Source: Candidatus Woesearchaeota archaeon B3_Woes (GTDB taxonomy: Archaea > Nanobdellota > Nanobdellia > Woesearchaeales > B3-WOES). From it: 64,000 bases of DNA. Positions 34,160-42,355 of this stretch are shown here, in pieces. The position numbers and the translations under genes were made by a program. The notes under the pieces were generated by a model. That model ran no database searches and had not been told where the DNA came from. It worked only from the letters and a program-made list of their open reading frames with translations. The DNA lies in contig NJBG01000001.1 in the NCBI GenBank assembly GCA_005222965.1, forward strand, positions 332,323-396,322. Direction: 5' to 3'. The stretch's first letter is position 1. Every line of letters starts with the position of its first letter.

Positions 34160-34776
34160 TATAAAACACCAATCTTTTTTAACTTTCTTTTAAGCTTTTT
34201 ACCGTTTCTAAAATGGATTGCATTAATTCCTAATTCTTTTGAAGGCACTATGTCATCTTTATAATTATCACCTATCATAATTGTTTCAGAAGGCTTAACT
34301 TTAAAATAAGATAAAACTGCTCTAAAGTTTTTCTTATCTGGTTTTATTGAACCAAGTTCATATGAAAAAAAGAATTTATCTATATATTTTTTTAAAATAG
34401 ATTTTTTTATTAAAATTCCATGAAAATGAGTAATATTTGATAAGAGAGCAACTTTATACCTTTTTTTATTTAATGTTCTTAACAAAGGAACAGAATATTT
34501 ATACAAAGAAGATTCTGATTCTATTTTTCTCCTATATAATGCATTTTTTTTAATAATGATATGATCATGCTTAATCTGGAGTATATCAAACATTTTTTTA
34601 TAATCTTTTTCAAAACTATCAGATTTGTGCATATGAAATGTTTTTTCAAAAGTTTTTCTTACCTTTCTTAGAGAGTGTTTTCTTGCTAATTTCTCATAAA
34701 TCCATTCAACAGTGCCTTTTTTATGTCTTTTATACTCTAAAGTGCTCCACAAATCAAATATGATTAACTTTATCAT
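34159..34776 (-). CDS. HAD-superfamily hydrolase
   Basis: 205 residues with the four HAD motifs: FDLWSTL (nucleophile Asp8; the usual second Asp is Trp, as in haloacid-dehalogenase subfamily variants), LLSNITH, GSIKPDKKNF and MIGDNYKDD. Probably a small-molecule phosphatase or dehalogenase-like enzyme; the missing second Asp makes phosphatase activity less certain. It is tightly coupled to nop5 (4-base overlap) and flpA (1-base overlap). Confidence 0.85.
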   Translation of the reverse strand: MIKLIIFDLWSTLEYKRHKKGTVEWIYEKLARKHSLRKVRKTFEKTFHMHKSDSFEKDYKKMFDILQIKHDHIIIKKNALYRRKIESESSLYKYSVPLLRTLNKKRYKVALLSNITHFHGILIKKSILKKYIDKFFFSYELGSIKPDKKNFRAVLSYFKVKPSETIMIGDNYKDDIVPSKELGINAIHFRNGKKLKRKLKKIGVL

Positions 34777-35489
34777 TTAAACTTTTCCTCAATTTCTTTC
34801 ATTAATTTATCACCAATAAATTTCCCTTTAGCATAATCCACCCTCGAAGCAATACTTATCTTACTAGCCAAAATTCTAGCTGCTTTTCCAACATCTGTTC
34901 TTTTAACTTTTGAAATTAAAGGATGTGAATGTAAAACACCATACTTAGGACACTTTGCTCCTGTCTTAATATGTCTAAACAAAGCTTCTTCTGCTCCTAA
35001 TAACTGAACAGTTGAGGAAGGCATTACCATTAAATTTCTCAGTGAACCAGCATGTTGTATAAGCTTAGCACCAATTAAAGATCCAGAAATTGCTGTTATA
35101 TTTGGACAAACTTTCTCCATCATTACTTCAATATAATCTTCTTGTTTTTCTTTAAGTTTAAACAATTCATTTATCTGTTCACTCAGCTTCACTAAAGGCT
35201 TTAAATCATTTTTACTTAAATCAGCACCAACACTATCTTTTGATTTTTTATCCTTTTTATCTAAAATTGCTTTTATAAAAGACAAATGGTCTTGCATATC
35301 GTTTGAAAATTCTGGATTATAATAAGAATACCACTCTCTCAAATCTTTTGAAAGTATATTTATGACTTTATTCAAATCCTCAATATGATTGATAGTTTGG
35401 ATTATTAATATATCATCTGTTACACTTTCTTTAAGCTTTTTTTTTGTTTCTTTTAAATTTAGTTCTCTAAGCTTATCCAAATTTTTCAT
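34773..35489 (-). CDS. nop5: Nop5 (Nop56/58) lacking the N-terminal domain
   Basis: Scaffold of box C/D RNPs. 238 residues. The coiled-coil region (ILIIQTINHIEDLNKVINIL, LREWYSYYNPEF) and the RNA/L7Ae-binding Nop domain (ISGSLIGAKLIQHAGSLRNL, PSSTVQLLGAEEALFRHI, PKYGVLHSHPLI) are complete. The protein begins where the coiled coil begins, so the roughly 100-residue fibrillarin-binding domain of ordinary Nop5 is absent. Only about 80 bases separate this start from the divergent por operon, so the missing part is not encoded upstream. Confidence 0.93.
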   Translation of the reverse strand: MKNLDKLRELNLKETKKKLKESVTDDILIIQTINHIEDLNKVINILSKDLREWYSYYNPEFSNDMQDHLSFIKAILDKKDKKSKDSVGADLSKNDLKPLVKLSEQINELFKLKEKQEDYIEVMMEKVCPNITAISGSLIGAKLIQHAGSLRNLMVMPSSTVQLLGAEEALFRHIKTGAKCPKYGVLHSHPLISKVKRTDVGKAARILASKISIASRVDYAKGKFIGDKLMKEIEEKFK

Positions 35490-35570
35490 AATCCAGATAG
35501 ATTTAAGAGACTATTTAAATATTACTTAAAATCGTAAACTATATAAACAATCGAAACAGATAAAATTTGC

Positions 35571-36080
35571 ATGATTGAAATAAGAATTCATGGAAGAGGT
35601 GGTCAGGGTGCTGTTACAGCAGCACAACTTCTTGCAATCGCTGCTTTTCATGACGGAAAGTATGCTCAGGCTTTTCCAATGTTTGGGGTAGAAAGAAGAG
35701 GCGCACCTGCAACAAGCTTTGTTAGAATAGATAATAAACCAATAAACATAAGAGAACAAATATACAACCCAGATTACATTATTGTCTTTGATCCTTCTCT
35801 TATTAAAATTGTAGATGCAAAAAAAGGTGTTAAAAAAGAGATAATTGTCAACAGTGATAAAAAAATAGATGGTTGTTATGGCCAAGACCTAACAAGCAAA
35901 GCTCTAAAAATATTTGGTAAACCCATTATCAACACATTAATCTTAGGAACATTTGCAGCAAGAACAAAAGTTGTATCATTAGAGAGTCTAAAAAAAGCAA
36001 TTGATCAGAAATTTAAAGGTGATATTGCCAAAAAAAACAAAATAGCTATTGAGGATGTTTATCATGAATCAAAAAATTAA
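35571..36080 (+). CDS. porC: Pyruvate:ferredoxin oxidoreductase, gamma subunit
   Basis: 169 residues, full gamma subunit: EIRIHGRGGQGAVTAAQLLA, FGVERRGAPATSFVRI, YIIVFDPSL and NTLILGTFAA. First gene of porC-porD-porA-porB, which links pyruvate and acetyl-CoA to ferredoxin. Leaderless: ATG about 28 bases after an AT-rich TATA, divergent from the nop5 operon. Confidence 0.93.
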   Translation: MIEIRIHGRGGQGAVTAAQLLAIAAFHDGKYAQAFPMFGVERRGAPATSFVRIDNKPINIREQIYNPDYIIVFDPSLIKIVDAKKGVKKEIIVNSDKKIDGCYGQDLTSKALKIFGKPIINTLILGTFAARTKVVSLESLKKAIDQKFKGDIAKKNKIAIEDVYHESKN

Positions 36081-36333
36081 TCCAGGTGCAGTAATAGACA
36101 CCCCAGGTAGCACTATGCAAACTAAAAAAGTTAGTTTTAGGAATCAAAAACCTGTAACAGATTATTCCAAATGTATTAAATGTGGGAAATGCTGGATAAA
36201 CTGCCCTGATATGGCTTTTGAGCCTCAAAAAGATGGCACTTTTAAAAATATTGAAAGATATTGCAAAGGGTGTGGGATATGTGCAAATGAATGTCCTGTT
36301 AAATGTATTAAAATGGAGGTAGTTCAACAGTGA
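36064..36333 (+). CDS. porD: Pyruvate:ferredoxin oxidoreductase, delta (ferredoxin) subunit
   Basis: About 89 residues with two complete 4Fe-4S motifs: CIKCGKCWINCP and CKGCGICANECP. This small subunit carries electrons from the TPP centre to ferredoxin. ATG 36064 is chosen because GAGG lies nine bases before it; in-frame ATG 36055 and TTG 36049 are alternatives. It overlaps the end of porC by 17 bases. Confidence 0.92.
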   Translation: MNQKINPGAVIDTPGSTMQTKKVSFRNQKPVTDYSKCIKCGKCWINCPDMAFEPQKDGTFKNIERYCKGCGICANECPVKCIKMEVVQQ

Positions 36334-37457
36334 AAAAAATACAAGAAGCTTCAAGAGCAGTAGCAGAAGCTGTTAAACTATGCAGACCTCAAGTTATTCC
36401 TATGTATCCTATCACCCCTCAAACTCATAATGTAGAGGCATTAGCAGAATACATAAACAATGGAGAACTAAAAGCAACACCAATTCTAGCAGAATCAGAA
36501 CACTCTGTTATGAGTGCTGCAATTGGCTCAAGCGCAGTAGGAGCAAGAACATACACAGCATCTTCTTCACAAGGAATAGCTCTAATGAATGAGATACTTT
36601 TCATCGCTGCTGGTATGAGAATGCCAATTGTTATGATGGTTGCAAACAGAGCTCTCTCAGCCCCAATCAATATATGGAATGATCACCAAGATCAAATAAG
36701 TGTCAGAGATACAGGATGGATTCAATTTTTTGTTGAAAACACTCAAGAAGCAGTAGATACAATAATTCAATCTTTCAAAATTGCAGAACACAAAGATGTT
36801 TTACTTCCTGTTATGATGGGCATGGATGGATTTACACTATCACATGTCTTTGAAAATGTAGAAATCCCTTCTCAAAAAAATGTTGATTTATTCTTACCTA
36901 AAAAAACTAAAAGGTTTATATTAGATTCAAAAAAACCAGTTACAATGGGTCCAATAGGTGGACCAGACACTTATATGGAAATAAGAAAAACAAATCAAGA
37001 TGCAATACTAAATTCTAAAAAAATCATAAAACAAATTCACAATGAATTCAAAAATAAGTTTGGAAGAGGCTATGGTGATGGAACAATAGAGTGTTATAAA
37101 ACAAAAGACGCGCAAAAAATATTAATATGTATGGGAACAATTGCCGGAACTTCAAAAGTTGTAGTTGATGAACTAAGAGTAAAAGGACAAAAAGTTGGAT
37201 TAATGAAAGTTAGATTATTTAGGCCTTTCCCAAAAGAAGAAATAATAAAAGCCCTAGAAAAATCAAAAGACATAATTGTTCTAGACAGAAATATTTCCCT
37301 TGGTAATAATGGAGCTTTATTTACTGAAATAAGGGATTGTATGTATGGAAGAAAATGTAATATCAAAGGTTATGTTGTTGGATTAGGTGGAAGAGATGTT
37401 ACAAAAAAGCATATTAAAAAAGCATTTAATATGGTGAATCAAGAATGGCTGATATAA
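36330..37457 (+). CDS. porA: Pyruvate:ferredoxin oxidoreductase, alpha subunit
   Basis: 375 residues. The alpha-subunit signature YPITPQTHNVEALAEYI, the AESEHSVMSAAIGSSAVGAR stretch and the C-terminal transketolase-like domain are present. Substrate recognition residues look like the pyruvate class, but other 2-oxoacids cannot be excluded. It starts with GTG overlapping the porD stop; a GGAGGT lies 10 bases upstream. Confidence 0.93.
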   Translation: MKKIQEASRAVAEAVKLCRPQVIPMYPITPQTHNVEALAEYINNGELKATPILAESEHSVMSAAIGSSAVGARTYTASSSQGIALMNEILFIAAGMRMPIVMMVANRALSAPINIWNDHQDQISVRDTGWIQFFVENTQEAVDTIIQSFKIAEHKDVLLPVMMGMDGFTLSHVFENVEIPSQKNVDLFLPKKTKRFILDSKKPVTMGPIGGPDTYMEIRKTNQDAILNSKKIIKQIHNEFKNKFGRGYGDGTIECYKTKDAQKILICMGTIAGTSKVVVDELRVKGQKVGLMKVRLFRPFPKEEIIKALEKSKDIIVLDRNISLGNNGALFTEIRDCMYGRKCNIKGYVVGLGGRDVTKKHIKKAFNMVNQEWLI

Positions 37458-38344
37458 GTGGAATTTCAAGAGAAGAATTTTTAGCACCTGGACACACAGC
37501 ATGTTTAGGATGTGGAGAAGCTATTGCAATTAGACACATCCTTAAAGTGGCTGGAAAAAATACAATTATAGTCCAGGCAACAGGATGTCCAGAAGTTTAT
37601 ACTACTCTATATCCAAACACAGCATGGAGAATTCCATGGATTCATGTTGCATTTGAAAACGCTGCAGCAGTTGCATCTGGGGTGAGAGAAGGGTTAAACC
37701 AAGAAGATAAAAAAGATGTTAATGTTATAGCAATTGCAGGGGATGGTGGAACATTTGATATTGGCCTTCAGGCTCTAAGTGGCATGTTAGAGAGACATCA
37801 CAAGGTACTATACATATGTTTAGATAATGGTGCATATGAAAACACAGGAGTACAAAGATCAAGTGCTACTCCAAAATATGCATGGACAACAACCTCACCT
37901 ATTGGAAAAGAAATAAAAGGAAAAAGAGGATGGAAAAAGCCCATGCCTTTAATTGTTGCTGCGCACGAAATTCCTTATGTGGCAACAGCATCTTTATCTG
38001 ATTTACAAGATCTAATAAGAAAAGTAAGAAAAGCTTTAGCTATCGACGGACCATCATACATACAAATTTTGTGTCCTTGTATTCCTGGATGGAAAATGGA
38101 ATCAAATAAAACAATTGAATATTCTGATTTAGCTGTAAAAACAAAAATAAATCCCATCTATGAAATTGAAGGGGGTTTAGTCAAAGTTCAGGAAACAAAT
38201 AATCCATTACCTGTTATCAATTTCCTCAAAGATCAAGGAAGATTTAAACACTTAACATCTAAAGAAATTAAAAATATACAACAACATATTGATGAAAAGT
38301 ATAAAAAACTAAAAGATTTAGAGAATTCTAAGATAAAACTTTAA
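37445..38344 (+). CDS. porB: Pyruvate:ferredoxin oxidoreductase, beta (TPP) subunit
   Basis: 299 residues. Cluster ligands in CLGCGEAI, the TPP motif GDGGTFDIGLQALSGMLER through LDNGAYENTGVQRS, and the terminal Cys in ILCPCIPGW. Overlaps porA by 13 bases. With the three genes upstream it completes a four-subunit enzyme. No adjacent ferredoxin or acetyl-CoA synthetase gene is seen. Confidence 0.95.
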   Translation: MADISGISREEFLAPGHTACLGCGEAIAIRHILKVAGKNTIIVQATGCPEVYTTLYPNTAWRIPWIHVAFENAAAVASGVREGLNQEDKKDVNVIAIAGDGGTFDIGLQALSGMLERHHKVLYICLDNGAYENTGVQRSSATPKYAWTTTSPIGKEIKGKRGWKKPMPLIVAAHEIPYVATASLSDLQDLIRKVRKALAIDGPSYIQILCPCIPGWKMESNKTIEYSDLAVKTKINPIYEIEGGLVKVQETNNPLPVINFLKDQGRFKHLTSKEIKNIQQHIDEKYKKLKDLENSKIKL

Positions 38345-38360
38345 AGAGACAAAGACAGAG

Positions 38361-38654
38361 ATGACGCCACACCACCTAATTAATGAGATAGACCAAACAC
38401 AAATATGTCCTTATTGTAAAAATAACCTTACAGAACACAAATGGGATTCTATGTTTGAGATAAATCACCATTACAAAGAAACATTATGTAGTAAATGTAA
38501 CAAAAATATAATGATTAAGGTTAATTTTCATGGATCTGGTCATGATTGCTGGGACAGCAAATCCTGTTTTTGTAAATCAATGGGGAGAGCCCCTGTTGAT
38601 ACATTAGAAGAAAAATTAGAAGAAAAATTAAAAAAAGCTACCTTTTTTTCTTAG
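38361..38654 (+). CDS. Small Cys-rich zinc-ribbon protein
   Basis: 97 residues. One clear zinc ribbon (CPYC...CSKC) is followed by a His/Cys-rich stretch (HGSGHDCWDSKSCFCKS) that may hold a second metal. The C terminus is a Glu/Lys helix. It lies 16 bases after porB and is probably cotranscribed. No family recognised. The last 17 bases overlap the convergent phasin-like gene. Confidence 0.65.
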   Translation: MTPHHLINEIDQTQICPYCKNNLTEHKWDSMFEINHHYKETLCSKCNKNIMIKVNFHGSGHDCWDSKSCFCKSMGRAPVDTLEEKLEEKLKKATFFS

Positions 38655-38949
38655 CTCGTTTCTTAGGCTTTGTTTTTCTAGCAGGTTTGCGCTTAGATTT
38701 TTTCTTAGTTGATTTGTTAACATAAGGTTTGGCTTTTTTTGCTTCTTTTTTTAATTCAGCTATTAAAAATCTCTCAATTTTTCTGCCTTCTTTTTGTGTT
38801 TCTGCAACAACTTTGCCTGCTATTCTTCTTGCGTCTTTTGTTTGTAACCACCCTTCTCTAACAAGTTTACCCATATGTTTATTCAACTCTTTTTTTGCTA
38901 GTGAAGCTAATCCAACACTTAAATAAAATCCTTTTTCTATTTTCTTCAT
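38638..38949 (-). CDS. Phasin-like helix with a basic, histone-H1-like tail
   Basis: 103 residues. Residues 1-70 resemble the phasin/PhaI family (GFYLSVGLASLAKKELNKHM, then LVREGWLQTKDARRIAGKVV). The last 35 residues are almost only Lys, Arg, Ala, Pro and Ser, like PhaF or histone-H1 tails. It could bind DNA or another polyanion. No polyhydroxyalkanoate synthase is in the window, so granule association is doubtful. GAGGTGA precedes the ATG. Confidence 0.65.
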   Translation of the reverse strand: MKKIEKGFYLSVGLASLAKKELNKHMGKLVREGWLQTKDARRIAGKVVAETQKEGRKIERFLIAELKKEAKKAKPYVNKSTKKKSKRKPARKTKPKKRAKKKR

Positions 38950-38990
38950 TATATTTTCACCTCGTTTCTAAAAAATTGTTTTTGTTTTAT

Positions 38991-40649
38991 TTAAAATTTT
39001 CTTTCTTTTAATATAGATATTACAATAATTAAAACTAATAAGCCAGATATCAAAAAGCCCATAAACGAAAACGCAGACATATCCATTATTTGTATTTCAT
39101 TATATGGCAACATAATTGTTGAAGCAATAACTAAAGCAGCTATTATCATACCAAAAGTCACCCTATTTGAACTTTTATCCATCTCCATTATCAAATTTCG
39201 CATGTCTTTATCAATATACTTTAAACTTACATCAGCTTCTCTAACTTTTTTCAAGAAAAAAGAGGTTTTTTCAGGAATATTTATTGTGAAATCTTTTAGT
39301 TTTGTTGTTGCTTCCACAAAATTTTTAGCAGTTTGTTTTGGTCCTATTTTCTTTTTAATAAGTTTTTTAACAAAAGATTTACTTTGAACAGTTAATCTAA
39401 ACTCTTGATTATATCTTAATGCAATTCCTTCTAAAGTCATTAGCGTTTTTCCAAACAAAACAAAATCAAGAGGTATTCTAAAATTGTGTTTTTGTAATAA
39501 ACTCAAAACATCCTCCAAAACCTTACTAATAATTACATCTTTTAATTCTGCTCCTTGTAAAACCTTTATTCTATTTTCTAATTCAATTTTAAGAATTTTA
39601 AGATTTCCTCCTTCCATCCCCATCTCAGTTAAAGTTTCTATAATCTCATCAACATCATTTTTAATAATACCAACAAAAAGATTTGTAACATCATTCTTCA
39701 TCTTATCGTCAAATATTCCGACAATACCAAAATCAACAAAAGAGATTTTATTGTTTGGAAGAATTAATATATTTGCAGGATGAGGATCTGCATGAAAAAA
39801 ACCATCTACAAAAACTTGCTTTAAAATACAATCAAATCCTATCCTAATCATTTTATCAACATCATAATTTCTTTCTTTTACTTCATCTATATTATTTAGT
39901 TCAACTCCGTCAATAAAATCCATTGTTATGATTTTTTTAGTAGAATAATCATTATAAAGTTCAGGAATAACTATGTTCTTATCTTTTTTAAAATTGATTC
40001 CAAATACTTGAATGTTTGAAGCTTCTTGTTCAAAATCTATTTCTTTTTCCGTCCATCTTTGAAATTCATTAACAATTGCTACAGGATTAACTCCTCTAAT
40101 CTGATGATCATGGTTTTTCATATAATTTGCTAAGAATAACATTAAATCAATGTCTTTTTCCATTATTTGTTTTATTTTTGGTCTTTGGACTTTTACAGCC
40201 ACATTCTCACCTGTCCACAACTTTGCTTTATGAACCTGAGCAATAGAAGCAGATGCAATTGGCACTCCATCAAACTTTTTGAAGACATCTTTTAATGGTT
40301 TTTTAAACTCGCTTTCAACTATTTGTTTTGCTTCTTCTAAATGGATTGGAGGCACTTTATCTTGTAATTTTTCAAACTCCCTTACATAATCCATTGGTAT
40401 TAAATCTGGTCTTACACTTAGAAATTGTGCTAACTTTACAAACGCTCCTCCAAGCTCCTCAAAAACCTTTCTCAACATTTCTGGTTGAGTCTTCTTTTCC
40501 TTAAACTTACCTTTTTGTAATCTTTGGTGCAAACTTAATCTATCTTTTAATCTTAATTTTTCTATAAAAAAACCAAACTCATATTTAAAAAGAACATTGA
40601 TTATATGATCAAATCGTCTTATATCCCCGATTTTTTCAATTATTGACAT
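38991..40649 (-). CDS. UbiB/ABC1 (ADCK) family atypical kinase
   Basis: 552 residues. The family hallmarks are present: ELGGAFVKLAQFLSVRPDLI (KxGQ-like; Ala replaces Gly), the Ala-rich loop IASASIAQVHKAKLW, HADPHPANIL (catalytic region), VDFGIVG, and two C-terminal membrane helices. UbiB proteins support isoprenoid-quinone and lipid metabolism. No quinone genes are nearby, so the client lipid is open. The geranylgeranyl reductase at 55 kb is the only isoprenoid enzyme in the window. Confidence 0.9.
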   Translation of the reverse strand: MSIIEKIGDIRRFDHIINVLFKYEFGFFIEKLRLKDRLSLHQRLQKGKFKEKKTQPEMLRKVFEELGGAFVKLAQFLSVRPDLIPMDYVREFEKLQDKVPPIHLEEAKQIVESEFKKPLKDVFKKFDGVPIASASIAQVHKAKLWTGENVAVKVQRPKIKQIMEKDIDLMLFLANYMKNHDHQIRGVNPVAIVNEFQRWTEKEIDFEQEASNIQVFGINFKKDKNIVIPELYNDYSTKKIITMDFIDGVELNNIDEVKERNYDVDKMIRIGFDCILKQVFVDGFFHADPHPANILILPNNKISFVDFGIVGIFDDKMKNDVTNLFVGIIKNDVDEIIETLTEMGMEGGNLKILKIELENRIKVLQGAELKDVIISKVLEDVLSLLQKHNFRIPLDFVLFGKTLMTLEGIALRYNQEFRLTVQSKSFVKKLIKKKIGPKQTAKNFVEATTKLKDFTINIPEKTSFFLKKVREADVSLKYIDKDMRNLIMEMDKSSNRVTFGMIIAALVIASTIMLPYNEIQIMDMSAFSFMGFLISGLLVLIIVISILKERKF

Positions 40650-40729
40650 ATTAACAAAAAAAAGTTATAGATATATAAAACTTATGTTTGCCCAAACATT
40701 TAAATAAGCTTTTTGTTTGTAACATAATT

Positions 40730-41674
40730 ATGAAACATTCATTAAGGGTAACTCTATTGTTAATTCTGTTTTTTCTACTAAGCCAAATTATTGGTTTAGG
40801 AATAATCTCAAAATACATAACGATTGAAGAAGTTGAAAAAATTGATTTAATTACAAATGAAACATACGTTGTCAATGAAACAATTGCTCTAGATCTCCCC
40901 CATAATATAGAAAGACCTCAATTTAATACTTCTTCAGAATTCATAACCTATTTGGTTATTGCAATATTGTTAGCAACAATCCTATTCTTATTTTTAATAA
41001 AAATAAAAACATTTTTCTTATGGAAATTATGGTTTTTCTTTGCAGTATTTCTATGTTTAACAATAGCTTTTAATTCTTTTATACCTAAAGTTATTGCAAC
41101 ATTTCTTGGATTTTTATTAGCTTTATGGAAAGTTATAAAACCAAACATACTAGTTCATAATCTAACTGAATTATTCATTTACGGAGGATTAGCAGCTATT
41201 CTGGTTCCAATAGATATTGTTAATGAGTATACAATCTTAATTTTATTATTACTAATTTCTATTTATGATGCTTATTCTGTCTGGAAATCAAAACACATGA
41301 TTAAGATGGCCAGATTCCAGGCAAAGTCAAAAGTTTTTGCGGGTTTATTAGTTCCTTATAAAAAAGAAACAACTAAAAAAGTTTCTCAAAAAGGAAAAGT
41401 TAAATTCAAAGGTATAAAAACAGCAATTTTGGGTGGAGGAGATGTTGCATTTCCTCTATTATTTGCAGGAGCAGTAATGAAATCACAAATTCTAACTAAC
41501 AGCTTTGCAATTGCGTTTTCAAAAACATTAATTATTCCATTGTTTACTTCTATAGCTTTACTATTGCTTTTCATTAAAGGAAGAGAAGATAGATTCTATC
41601 CTGCCCTACCTTTCTTAACTGCGGGTTGTATAATTGGTTATATTGTTTTATTGTTAGTTAATGTTTTAGTTTAA
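40730..41674 (+). CDS. Presenilin/signal-peptide-peptidase homologue (A22)
   Basis: Intramembrane aspartyl protease, 314 residues with about nine hydrophobic segments. Catalytic motifs: SIYD (Asp180), GGGD (Asp238) and PAL (291-293). A basic loop (about 195-230) separates the two Asp. ATG 40730 is preferred to 40688 because ATTTAAATA at about 40698-40706 makes it leaderless. Archaeal homologues cleave membrane-bound peptides, for example remnants left by signal peptidase. Confidence 0.92.
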   Translation: MKHSLRVTLLLILFFLLSQIIGLGIISKYITIEEVEKIDLITNETYVVNETIALDLPHNIERPQFNTSSEFITYLVIAILLATILFLFLIKIKTFFLWKLWFFFAVFLCLTIAFNSFIPKVIATFLGFLLALWKVIKPNILVHNLTELFIYGGLAAILVPIDIVNEYTILILLLLISIYDAYSVWKSKHMIKMARFQAKSKVFAGLLVPYKKETTKKVSQKGKVKFKGIKTAILGGGDVAFPLLFAGAVMKSQILTNSFAIAFSKTLIIPLFTSIALLLLFIKGREDRFYPALPFLTAGCIIGYIVLLLVNVLV

Positions 41675-41722
41675 ATAAAGAAAATTAAGAGAAAACTATT
41701 TAAATATAAAATTAGGAATATA

Positions 41723-42142
41723 TTAAATCTCTTCTTTAATATCTATTGTAGCAATCATAGTTATTGTTTTTTTAATATCCTTATTTTTTCTTAGATTAAG
41801 TATAAATTTATTAAATTGTTCTATATTCCCAAATTTTAATTTTAAAACCAAATCATATTCGCCTGTAACCCCAAAAACCTCTTTAATGTGTTTATTATTA
41901 AAAAAAGATTGTTCTAAATCTTTAGAAGTAATTAAGAACACAAAAACAATAAAATTTTCACCAACCTCTTTATTATTAAGCTTAACAGTAAACTTTTCTA
42001 TAATCTTATCTTTTTTTAATTTCTTTATTCTGTCGTGTATTGTGCTTGGCCTCAGCCCTGTTTTTTTAGCAATATCTCTAATAGAAAGTCTAGAATTCTC
42101 TTTTAATACATTTAGTATTTGTTTGTCTTTTTCCAGTATCAT
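41723..42142 (-). CDS. Lrp/AsnC-family transcription regulator
   Basis: 139 residues: N-terminal winged HTH (DKQILNVLKENSRLSIRDIA, LRPSTIHDRIKKL) and C-terminal RAM ligand domain (EVFGVTGEYDLVLKLKFG). Lrp proteins sense amino acids or related effectors. ATG 42142 is used because GGGAGG lies 10 bases before it. That site is buried in a strong RNA fold (next entry). Divergent from ahcY, with palindromic half-sites between. Confidence 0.92.
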   Translation of the reverse strand: MILEKDKQILNVLKENSRLSIRDIAKKTGLRPSTIHDRIKKLKKDKIIEKFTVKLNNKEVGENFIVFVFLITSKDLEQSFFNNKHIKEVFGVTGEYDLVLKLKFGNIEQFNKFILNLRKNKDIKKTITMIATIDIKEEI

Positions 42143-42148
42143 TTTTTG

Positions 42149-42213
42149 AAGGCCTCCCAAACATTTAGAATTAAATGTTTACGTTGCTTGGGGGCGTTGT
42201 CAAGGGAGGCCTT
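42149..42213 (-). promoter_or_regulatory. Three-way-junction leader RNA that sequesters the lrp ribosome site
   Basis: Read on the minus strand. A perfect 10-bp stem AAGGCCTCCC/GGGAGGCCTT (42204-42213 with 42149-42158) encloses a perfect 8-bp hairpin AAACATTT/AAATGTTT (42159-42180) and a 23-base arm (42181-42203) containing GCCCCC. The 3' strand of the outer stem is the ribosome site of the lrp gene. The GCCCCC could pair with the same site instead. Transcription should start near 42222, so nearly the whole leader is this fold. It matches no riboswitch class I know. Confidence 0.65.
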
Positions 42214-42233
42214 TCATAAGATAAAAATAAGTT

Positions 42234-42291
42234 ATCCGAACTAATATATAAATATTGTTATTTTGTTCGGTTTAATAAAAAATATCCGGAC
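42234..42291. promoter_or_regulatory. Lrp operator-like half-sites around the lrp TATA box
   Basis: CCGAAC (42236-42241) and GTTCGG (42265-42270) form an inverted repeat around the minus-strand TATA (about 42242-42256). A third site, CCGGAC (42286-42291), repeats the first 50 bases away (TATCCGAAC and TATCCGGAC). The ahcY TATA lies at about 42313-42324. The layout suggests autoregulation by the Lrp protein and possible joint control of ahcY. Confidence 0.55.
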
Positions 42292-42355
42292 AAGTTGAAT
42301 AAAAAATAAAATAAAATATATAAATTATCTTACATTACCTTATTACAGTGATATT

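Noticed and set aside
38991-40649. UbiB homologue as evidence for a quinone pathway
   Set aside because: UbiB-family kinases occur without quinone synthesis, and no quinone gene is present in the window.
42149-42213. Assignment of the lrp leader to a known SAM or SAH riboswitch
   Set aside because: No consensus core of any class I know could be matched; reported as a novel candidate only.
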